The translations under genes were made by a program, and so were the position numbers. From Girardinichthys multiradiatus (lineage: Eukaryota > Chordata > Actinopteri > Cyprinodontiformes > Goodeidae): a DNA stretch of 64,000 nucleotides. The notes below the pieces were generated by a model. The model saw nothing but the letters and a program-made list of their open reading frames with translations. It was not told the DNA's origin and did not search any database. The stretch covers positions 27,427,093-27,491,092 of the forward strand of contig NC_061797.1 in the NCBI RefSeq assembly GCF_021462225.1, written 5' to 3'. Position 1 is the stretch's first letter. Every line of letters starts with the position of its first letter. Below are positions 57,001 to 64,000 of this stretch, one piece after another.

Positions 57001-60000
57001 TCCTAACACATGAATATGCTTTGATCTAAACCATTCCATTGTAGCTCTAGCTTTTGTTGCCATGCTGAAAGGTAACCTTCAGGATATTGTTTTAAAACCT
57101 AGCCCTGCTTTAAACCTCTTCGCAACATTACCCCTGACCTATTTGCCATGTTCTTTGGTCTTTATGATGCTATTTGTTCACTAATGTTTGCTAACAAACC
57201 TCTTAGGCCTTCACAGAACATCTCTGAGATTAAATTACACAATATTTGACTATTTATATTAATTATGTAACTTCTGAATGCAGTTGGTTACATTGAATTT
57301 TATTGAGGGGTGTTTGAAAAAAATGAGATTGTATACAAATACAAGCCAAACTTTTTCAGATTTAATTTTTCTCTCATTTCAATATGATGTGCTACTTTAT
57401 GTCGGTCTATCACATAACAGTGAAATACACAGATGTTTGGAGTTGCAACAAGTCAAAATGGAGAAGGTTTCAAGAATATGAACACATTTGCAATGCTCTC
57501 TACTGGACATTTGTCACAGGTGGTAGGAATCCATCTTAGGCACAAAGAGCTATACGAATATTTCAAAGCACGCCTCTTCTAAATACAAGCATAAATGTTA
57601 AGTCTATGGCCTTATAGAGTACACCCCATATTTTTGGCTTTACTTTATAGGGATATACACACTTTCTCATTTACTGGTTGTCTTTATGTTCATGACTATT
57701 TACATTGTATGTAGATTCTCACTGAAGGCATCAAAACTGTGAATGAACACATATGGAATTATGTAGGAAATGATAAATTATAAAAGAACTTTAAATATGT
57801 TTTATATTTTAGATTCCTTAAAGTAGCGCCCTTTGCTGTGACAGCTTTGGCCGTCTCTCTTTGGAAAAGCATTTGAGGTGACCACCTCATGATGCTCATG
57901 GAGAGAATGCCAAGAGAGCAAAGCAGTAATCAAAGCAAATGGCGGCTATTTTGAAAAATCTAAAATATAAAAATGTTTAGAGTTGTTTCATTCTTTTTTG
58001 TTTTGCTATATAACTCCATATGTGTTCATACACAGTTTTGTTGCCTTTGTTGAGAATCTACAATGTAAATAGTCATGAAAATAAAGAGATCCATTAAGTG
58101 AGAAAGTGTATCTAAAACTTTTGATCTGTAGTGTATGTCAGTTACCTACATGTAGTCCTTAAATGTAGGATAGCTTTGTTTAACTCTAATGTAAACACCT
58201 GAAAGTTTCTCACCAAGTTCAAACAACTCAACTAAACATAAAGCATGTCCTTACTCACCTATTATATTCAGTATGAACTGTTAAATGTTTTCTTTGGAAT
58301 TTGACTTGATTTTTGTGTCAAACATGCTATTAAGTCGGTTTGTTTCATGTCTTCTTCTTTAGGAAGAAGCTGGCTCATTGTTGGTAAACCTGAGCTCGTA
58401 CCTCAGAACTATAACCAACAAACTGCTTGAAAGTGGAGATGAAGATGTTGTACAAGCAGCTACACCAATAGTTGAAGCAGCCAGTAATATTCTGAATGTT
58501 TCATCAAATGTATGAACTAAATTATTAATAATGAAGGATTTCTTACCTTAAATGTGGTGTCTAACAAACATGATATTATCCTTAGAAAAAAGTCTCAGAT
58601 TTTCTTCTAGCTGGGATCAACAATCTTCAGAGTGCTTTGCTGAATAATAAGAAGTTGAATGCAGAGCCTGTGGTCATTGATTCTGGTCAGATCAGTGTAT
58701 ATGTTAATAGGTAAAAGATTCATTACACTTGGCAAAGTTTACACTAACAAATAGTGTTTATGGTTTAGTTTCCTGAATTGACTTTAATTTGTCTCCTGCA
58801 GAATATCCTCAGAAGACATGCAGATGCAGAACATAAATGTCCAGAAGAAAGGCTCCTCCAGCTTTTCCGTTCCCACGCTACCACCTGGTATTGTCTCTCC
58901 AGAAGAGCCAGTAGACATCAGAGTGAGTGTGATCTCACAGGAGAAAAGCAGAACATTTTTAATTAGCAGTGGCAAGCACAGCTTCTGGAACATCATCATG
59001 CAAAACATACAGCTATTTTTGGGAAGAACTCCAAAATATATTGATTGGTATCCTAATTGACATTTGGTAGACATTTTTTTTCATAGGTTTAGTTTCCAGT
59101 GTAAAAACAACACAGTTCCTGCTCCTTTATTAATTCATACCCAGTTTCATACTAAAGAGTTGCAATATCATGCAAAAAATCCCATTTTGTACAAATGTGC
59201 TTAACTCTCATATATAACAATTTTGGAGATGCATTATAAAGAAATGCCCAAATGTCACTTTTAATTTGTTATTTTAATTATTCTCCGAAGATCTTGTATT
59301 ACATACCCTTTTGGCCTGGTTGGATCATAGGAAATATGACAGATTATGAACCCTGAGCAAACCAAAATAACCATATAAAAATGTTCCTGGCAGATGGCTC
59401 CTTTTCACACAAAAAAGAATGGGTACAAATTGCTTAAAGAAATAAAAAGCAGGAAATACCTAAGTTGCAAAATGACAAGAAGCTTTCTTTTGGCTATGGC
59501 TACTTTTTTAGTCCTTATCAATCCAGAAGCTGACCTGTTTTAAATGGATGTTTGCTTGTTAAGCTACTTGTACTTATTATTAAAGCACAAAAATTGCCTA
59601 AAGTCTAAGAATGAACCATTGTTGTCTACATAAACATGTTTCAAAAATAACCATCTAAAAGATTAAATAGAGCTACTTGAAAGCCAAGTATGAAAAAGTC
59701 AGTGATGGTTTAAATGTATTACAGGGTGCGGAATGCAACTATATTACTCTTGCACAAATAGAGCCACAATGGAAAAATCAGTCACAAATAGGCAACCTTA
59801 CATTTTCTGATTACTCTGTTTCTTTGTTTGCATATGCCTACATTTGAATGAACTTGCATTGAAAAGTTATTGAGATTTGTAGACAACCTCTAAAGTAACC
59901 TGAGTGTAAACAGAAACTGACAATTTATTGATTTTTCTTATTATACCCTGCCTGTGTCTAGATGATGAGTTTTGAGAAGAATCCATATGCTTGGAAGGAT

Positions 60001-63000
60001 GAAAACATCACAGGAACCGTCGCCTCCCTGTCTTTCACCAGAATGGACGGCACAGTCATACCTGTAGAAAACCTACTTCAGGAAATAGAGGTTACATCTC
60101 ATACCTTTCTACCTCTTTATAGTAAATTCAATTTGGATAACATTTGTAGATCCTTGTTTTTTTATTATTTTGGGGTTTCAGATTCTTCTTCCCAGGCTTG
60201 ACATCGGATTGCAGAACAGCACAGTCCTTGACCTCGCCAACTTCAGCACATTAATGATTGACATACCGTCAGCAGAGGTGACCCTGGTGCTGAAAATGGA
60301 GCCCTCTGAGGACATATCCTTCATGGTATTCCTTGGCTATAAAGTTTATCCAAACGATAACAGTTATGTGGCCAAGACTCGGCTCCCACTAAAGAATACA
60401 AATAAAGGTACTGAAGCCACCTGATTAGATTTGGTTGTAAAGATAGTTAGAATCTTCTGTTGAGGGTAAGAAAAAATGTCTATGAATCTGCTTTACAGTC
60501 CTTTACAGAGACAAACGAGACTTTAATATAAACACAAAACATTATAAGTACTTAGAGGAGAGCCCACATAATCTATTGAACTCAAACTAGATCTTAAAGT
60601 AAAATTCTAAAATAAAGATATTTGACAACCTGCATTGATATCACAGGACAGTACTGTTTTCAAGCAGTTATGTTTTCAGTTGAGGCAATAATGTCAATGT
60701 GTCATTCTAACACAGAGGAAAAACTTACCTGGGTGCTGAGTCCAAAAGACCGAAAAGGAGGGGCAGGAGTCCATTACCTTCTTGTAAAGCCGATTGTTAA
60801 ACCAGGTGTGAAATCCGTCAATGCCACAGTTGCTATCACTTCCATTGCTGCTCAGTGCAAATACTGGAATGAAACCAGGTCCTCCTGGAGTGAAGATGGC
60901 TGCAGGGTATGCAGAAAAACAACACAACTTACACGGACAGTGACTGCATTATACATTTGTAAAACTGAAACCCAGTATTGTTTGCTCCTGCAGGTCGGCC
61001 CCCTCACCACACCTTTGGTCACTCAGTGCCTCTGTAACCACTTAACATTCTTCGGCAGCTCCTTCTTTGTCATACCCAACCTGGTGGACGTTTCCCGCAC
61101 TGCTGAACTCTTTGCTACATTTGCTAACAATCCAGTGGTGGTGTGCTTCGTAGGATGTATTTTTGCTGCTTATCTGCTGGTGGTGGTCTGGGCCCGCAGG
61201 AAAGACCTCCTGGACTCTACCAAGGTCCTTCTCATCAGACATTCTGGTTTAATTTAAGACTTTTCTGCTCTTTCAAATATCAACTCAGCACAAAAAAACT
61301 AAATATCTGGTCTTAATGTACTATCTACACTGCCCTGAATCAGCTTTCAGCTTTTGTTAATCGCCGTTCACTTGCAGGTCAAGATAACAGTTCTCAAGGA
61401 CAATGACCCTCTAGCTGAATATCGCTACATGCTAACTATTAGCACAGGTCATCGTCATGGTGCATCCACTACCTCTCAGGTGAGTGAAAGTACTGCTAAA
61501 AACTCTCAGAATCTACATCCACCCTGACTGTCTGTGTTTTAGGTTACCATAACTCTGCTGGGAACAGAGGGAGAAAGCGAACCCCACCACCTGGCAGACC
61601 CTGGAAAGCCTGTGTTTGAGAGGGGCGGGATGGACATGTTTCTGATGACCACACACTTTTCTCTCGGAGATCTGCAGAGCATAAGACTCTGGCATGACAA
61701 CTCAGGAGACCACCCTGCATGGTGAGAGGTGGAAATACTGAGGGCTGCTCTCGTTAGTTAAAAAACAGTAGTTTTTAAAATTCTTTTAAATTTAATGTGC
61801 AGGTATGTGAATAAAGTGATGGTGCAGGATCTGGAGACTGGTAGGAAATGGCACTTTCTGTGTAATTCCTGGCTCGCTGTAGATATGGCTGAGTTCTGTC
61901 TTGACAAGGTCTTTCCTGTGGCTACAGAGTCAGATTTAAAGAGATTTAGGTAAGACCTGCATTAAACAGGGAACATATTAACTATATATTTTGAGCTGCT
62001 GTCATTTCTTTCCATTGTGTTTCCTTTTCAGTAACCTGTTTTTCATGAAGACAGCCAAGGATTTTCAAGATGGGCACATCTGGTTCTCAGTCATTAGCCG
62101 GCCTCCCTGCAGTACGTTCACACGTGTGCAGCGGGTGTCCTGCTGTTTTTCTCTTCTTCTCTGCACCATGCTGACAAGCATCATGTTTTGGGGCATTCCC
62201 ACAGACCCGTCTGAGCAGACCATGGACTTAGGTATGCAACATATGTATGGTCATTCTTTAATAATTCCTAAAATTTGTAAGACAAACATGTATTTCGGTT
62301 TTTGTAGAACCTGAATGTTTTTTATATGGTTTCCAAAATACAGAGGTTTTGGTGTGTATCTGTAGTTTCCATGGGTGTCTTGTCTGTTCCTTTGATTAAC
62401 TCTTTTCTTGCCCAGCCTGCTAGTGTAGGCAGACAACTATGTATTGGAAGGTTTGCAGTTGTGCCATACGTTTTTGAATGATTGATTGAACAGTACTCTG
62501 TGTGTGGAATAGTTTTATAATTTGATTCCCCAAAACTTTATCCCCGATCTGTTTGGTGTTTCTTGGTCTTCGTGATACTGTTTCTTATCTAATGCTGTCT
62601 AACATGTCCTCTCCGCTGTCGCTACATGCATGCTTAGTATGAGGGATTGCTGCAAAGTCAGTGACTGTCCACTGTCTCTACATGCTCATCCGGGAGGAGT
62701 GAATGCTACAAGTCACTGACTGGATGCAATCTGCTGGGTTTCCTTAGACAGAAAAACTATCCAATTTGAATAAATAACTAACTCTGACTGCACCGTTCAA
62801 TGGTTAGGATTAATGAGAATGTATGTACCTGACTGTTGTGAAGTGCCTTGAGACAACATGTGTTGTGAATTGGCGCTATATAAATTAAACTGAATTGAAT
62901 TGAATTGACAAACCTCTGAGGCCTCTACATTTTTTTTCTCTTCTTCTTTTCATTTTGTCATTGGTATGGTTATCATCCTTTTTCTGGTTCAACCTAACCT

Positions 63001-64000
63001 TTCTGTGTGTCCTATTTGTTTCTTCAGCCAGATGTGACCTTTTGTGTTTTTAAATTAATAATGCAATAGGAAGAAATTACATTTTCTCCTTTTGTAAAGC
63101 AAGTCTACCATAATGTAAGCATGATCCACCACATTGTTTAACATAACTTGTTAAAAGAAATTCAAAGCCCCACTAAAACGAATGATGATCTGTGCTTTAT
63201 TGCAGGAAATTGGACTAAATTTAAAACCAAGTTTTATGTTGCAGGTCACATTGAGTTCACCTGGCAGCAGGTTATGGTTGGAATTCAAAGTTCCATCATC
63301 ATGTTTCCCATCAATCTGCTCATCGTCAGCATCTTCAGAAACACTCGTCCTCGAGAGAAAACTGCCAAAGCAGAGGGATTGAAACAAGGGAACACAGTTA
63401 AAGTTTCTCCCTCACAGACTACATCTCCTCACAAAGAGATCAAGCACATCACTCCAGACACTGTGATTAAGGTGAAGTGAGAGGTATCCTAAGACTTTAT
63501 GGATGTAATAAGCCTGTTCTTTATATGTGTAAACAGTTTGACATGATTTCTGCATTAGGACATAAAGAGAATTACACAGTCACTCTCAAAGGCCATGAAG
63601 AGTCCAATGCCACATTTTGAGCTCCATCCAGGTCAGCAGGCAGACATCAACACACTGCTGTCTCTGGTGGAGGACATCATTAGACATCAGAACAAAATGG
63701 CTGGAGACTTCTACTCAAACTGCTCGAAGAAAGACACCAACATAATCTTGAGTTTGGGAGCTGTAAATCTACAAGGTGAACTATATTTTTATTAATCTAT
63801 TTCACAGTATAACATTTAAACATAATTTCTCATCTTTACATCTGTTACTATGGCTAGAAAACAGTTTGTGGGGGAGGCCAGAAAAGACATCTGAGGAAGC
63901 TCAAAAGAAGAGCAACAACAGTCTGTACCTGTACAAGCAGCTGGGTCATGTTGAGAAGGCGCTTCGTCTGTTGGGACCTTCTCGTTTTCCTAACACCAGC
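47028..64000 (+). CDS. pkd1l2: Polycystin-1-like 2 (PKD1L2-type), 5' part, continues past the window
   Basis: Thirty exons were recognised, with consistent phases throughout, giving about 1793 residues before the window edge. Domain order is signal peptide, C-type lectin, SUEL/galactose-binding lectin, PKD, REJ, GPS, TM1, PLAT, TM2, TM3. Within the PKD1 family the lectin-plus-SUEL combination is that of PKD1L2, and human PKD1L2 is on 16q23 as are VAT1L and CLEC3A. The remaining transmembrane and channel-like part lies to the right. Polycystin-1-like proteins are membrane receptors that partner TRPP channels. Exons by block are given in the next entries. Introns contain a Tc1 element (intron 3) and three other repeat insertions. 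Confidence 0.9.
48190..48610. repeat. Degenerate DNA-transposon remnant in pkd1l2 intron 2
   Basis: Fragments such as CCCACAGCATAATGCTACCA and GTTCCAGCTGGACAACGATC look like transposase-coding stretches of a Tc1-like element, in mixed orientation and heavily mutated. It ends about 50 bp before exon 3. Confidence 0.4.
48656..51129 (+). CDS. pkd1l2: pkd1l2 exons 3-4: SUEL-type galactose-binding lectin domain
   Basis: Exon 3 is 48656-48844 and exon 4 is 51019-51129, separated by an intron that holds Tc1 copy B. Sequence features are ACEGQNATMQCGSGQVLEI, AFYGRKTVHYC, then LTEPCLVMGSYLSVEYHCKD, with the conserved cysteines of the sea urchin egg lectin (SUEL) fold and its closing xYLxVxYxC motif. 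Both exons begin and end in phase 1. Confidence 0.88.
48950..50559 (-). mobile_element. Tc1-like DD34E transposon, copy B
   Basis: 1610 bp flanked by TA (48948-48949 and 50560-50561), with the same ~210 bp inverted repeats as copy A (left CAGATCCTTCTCAAAATATT, right end AATATTTTGAGAAGGACCTG). It lies in intron 3 of pkd1l2 on the opposite strand. It is nearly identical in sequence to copy A. Confidence 0.96.
49212..50231 (-). pseudogene. Tc1 transposase, copy B, one nonsense codon
   Basis: Starts MGKTADLTAVQKATI and stays open for 301 codons, through all three catalytic sites (LFSDESKF; FQHDLAPAHS; NPIENLWDI, spacing 34). A TGA at about 49326-49328 follows TAIKAS, where copy A has TGG (W). 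The same frame then reads on to a terminal RRIEAVISAKGFPTKY near 49215. The loss is a single G-to-A change removing the last ~38 residues, so this copy is otherwise much better preserved than copy A. Confidence 0.9.
51306..52971 (+). CDS. pkd1l2: pkd1l2 exons 5-6: PKD (Ig-like) domain
   Basis: Exon 5 is 51306-51453 and exon 6 is 52742-52971; the intron is phase 2. The join reads YVIDPYNPEKMESTIIHRFQ and then QPGVFMVGVECTTSDWHV. The H-F-x-x-PG-x-F-x-V pattern is the hallmark of a PKD domain. The tail of exon 6 leads into the REJ region (CHGSNVTTDDTKC). Confidence 0.87.
51588..51790 (+). repeat. Possible LINE leader fragment in pkd1l2 intron 5
   Basis: A frame reading HLTVGGAEINLGP and then NILDFNICSY recalls the 2A-like leader and endonuclease start of CR1/L2 LINEs. 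It is short and degenerate. A splice-acceptor-like CTTGCAG precedes it, but exon 5 joins exon 6 directly and in phase, so it is not needed as an exon. Confidence 0.25.
53194..56496 (+). CDS. pkd1l2: pkd1l2 exons 7-16: REJ region
   Basis: Exons: 53194-53604, 53685-53785, 53936-54077, 54520-54721, 54870-54981, 55059-55200, 55299-55496, 55842-55984, 56084-56263, 56359-56496. Phases run 1,0,1,2,0,1,1,0,0,0 and all fit. The long extracellular segment has scattered cysteines and N-glycosylation sites, as in receptor-for-egg-jelly modules (ECYTKAGRSPP, CFYCFRTDT). The intron after exon 11 appears to start with GC (ACG|GCAAGT) and not GT. Confidence 0.82.
56630..57495. mobile_element. Degenerate non-autonomous DNA transposon remnant in pkd1l2 intron 16
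   Basis: The left end GTCATGTTACAACCACAAAC then TGTATTTTATTGGGACTTC, and the right end GTCAAAATGGAGAAGGTTTC then GAATATGAACACATTTGC, match the two ends of a common fish repeat. The interior has transposase-like debris (CTCAATTAGACTTAGGTCTAG, ATATGCTTTGATCTAAACC). No ORF is left. Confidence 0.5.
57650..58140. mobile_element. Inverted-repeat MITE of Tc1 type in pkd1l2 intron 16
   Basis: The left arm (ACTTTCTCATTTACTGG, CATGACTATTTACATTGTA, GTGAATGAACACATATGGA) is the imperfect reverse complement of the right arm, ending in GAGAAAGTGTATCTAAAAC and TTTTGATCTGTAGTGTATG. The arms are about 150-200 bp. The centre holds a transposase-like remnant (GCTGTGACAGCTTTGGCCG). Confidence 0.7.
58363..60906 (+). 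CDS. pkd1l2: pkd1l2 exons 17-22: juxtamembrane stalk up to the GPS
   Basis: Exons: 58363-58509, 58586-58710, 58802-58922, 59962-60090, 60182-60407, 60647-60906. Blocks include GSLLVNLSSYLRTITNKLL, PPGIVSPEEPVDIR joining MMSFEKNPYAWKDENITGTV, ILLPRLDIGLQNSTV, and the run to SWSEDGCR. Exon 19 could also be read on past its donor (AGA|GTGAGT), but the join to MMSFEKNPYAW is the family pattern. Confidence 0.85.
59080..59950. other. pkd1l2 intron 19, no feature seen
   Basis: AT-rich intron without a recognised repeat or exon. The reading that runs on past exon 19 to about 59060 is open but has no family support. Confidence 0.5.
60994..61224 (+). CDS. pkd1l2: pkd1l2 exon 23: GPS autoproteolysis motif and TM1
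   Basis: TTPLVTQCLCNHLTFFGSSF is a canonical GPS with HL|T at the expected self-cleavage bond. It is followed by VVVCFVGCIFAAYLLVVVWA, the first membrane span, then RRKDLLDSTK. The 3' boundary uses AAG|GTCCTT, an unusual donor, inferred because the next exon (VKITVLKDND) fits in phase 0. Confidence 0.87.
61378..61949 (+). CDS. pkd1l2: pkd1l2 exons 24-26: PLAT/LH2 domain
   Basis: Exons: 61378-61479, 61543-61721, 61803-61949. EYRYMLTISTGHRHGASTTS, VTITLLGTEGESEPHHL, FLMTTHFSLGDLQSIRLWHD, WYVNKVMVQDLETGRKWHFL and CNSWLAVD match the PLAT beta-sandwich found just after TM1 in polycystin-1-like proteins, on the cytoplasmic side. Confidence 0.92.
62032..64000 (+). CDS. pkd1l2: pkd1l2 exons 27-30: TM2, TM3 and cytoplasmic loop, partial
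   Basis: Exons: 62032-62231, 63245-63471, 63559-63775, and 63858 to the window end. RVQRVSCCFSLLLCTMLTSI is TM2 and VGIQSSIIMFPINLLIVSIF is TM3. A polar loop follows (FRNTRPREKTAKAEG to SLYLYKQLGHVEKALRLL). The protein is cut at the window edge in the loop before TM4. Confidence 0.88.
62600..62908 (+). repeat. L2/Maui-like 3' end in pkd1l2 intron 27
   Basis: Near-identical to 33715-34010: CTGTCGCTACATGCATGC, GGATTGCTGCAAAGTCAGTG, CATCCGGGAGGAGTGAATGC, TGAAGTGCCTTGAGACAACA, and the GAATTGAATTGAATT tail. It is a 5'-truncated insertion in the same orientation as the gene. Confidence 0.8.

Noticed and set aside
58923..59060. Extension of pkd1l2 exon 19 through VSVISQEKSRTFLISSGKH
   Set aside because: A good GTGAGT donor lies at 58923, and the family pattern VDIR-MMSFEKNPYAW is obtained by splicing there.
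1..64000. CRISPR array, bacterial operon or phage-type system
   Set aside because: The sequence is clearly vertebrate nuclear DNA; no direct-repeat/spacer array or prokaryotic gene layout exists.

Overview
This window is nuclear DNA from a bony fish. It has intron-containing vertebrate genes with small exons, long AT-rich introns, and a dense load of typical teleost repeats (Tc1-like transposons with ~210 bp inverted repeats, an L1/Tx1-clade LINE, CR1/L2-type LINE tails, tRNA-derived SINE heads, TG/TA/TGGA microsatellites). The repeats suggest a percomorph, perhaps a killifish or livebearer relative, but the species cannot be fixed from the sequence alone. Exon limits below were worked out by hand from GT/AG sites, reading-phase continuity and recognised protein families.

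Layout. 0.4-1.6 kb (minus): clec3a, three exons, complete. 2.1-2.8 kb: a short PIF/Harbinger-like non-autonomous DNA transposon, with a second copy at 37.9-38.6 kb. 3.06-9.00 kb: a near full-length but mutated L1-clade LINE with its target-site duplication, carrying a nested CR1-like LINE tail. 9-10.1 kb: microsatellite and repeat remnants. 14.7-27.35 kb (minus): vat1l, nine exons, complete, with a probable 3' UTR reaching ~11.5 kb. 27.8-29.07 kb: an uninterrupted Tc1/mariner element of DD36E spacing. 30.2-32 kb: repeat tail plus a small membrane-protein-like ORF. 32.8-40.3 kb (minus): bola3, four coding exons, with a large intron 2 holding a decayed CR1/L2-like LINE and the second Harbinger-like copy. 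41.5-44.0 kb (plus): a ZP3-type egg-coat gene, eight exons, complete. 44.5-46.1 kb (plus) and 48.95-50.56 kb (minus): two near-identical DD34E Tc1 elements in inverted orientation. 47.0 kb to the window end (plus): the first 30 recognised exons of a pkd1l2-type polycystin (C-type lectin, SUEL lectin, PKD, REJ, GPS, TM1, PLAT, TM2, TM3 so far). The gene runs off the right edge.

The order vat1l then clec3a on one strand matches the mammalian order on human 16q23, where PKD1L2 also lies. bola3 and the ZP3-like gene are additions relative to that block. The genes do not form one pathway: a cartilage-type lectin, a quinone-oxidoreductase-like protein, a mitochondrial Fe-S assembly factor, an egg-envelope protein and a polycystin. 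The most notable non-genic signals are the intact DD36E transposon, the Harbinger-like pair with 3-bp duplications, a decayed 2A-like peptide in a LINE, a membrane/coiled-coil ORF in a repeat-rich block, and four same-orientation CTCF-like motifs near gene boundaries.
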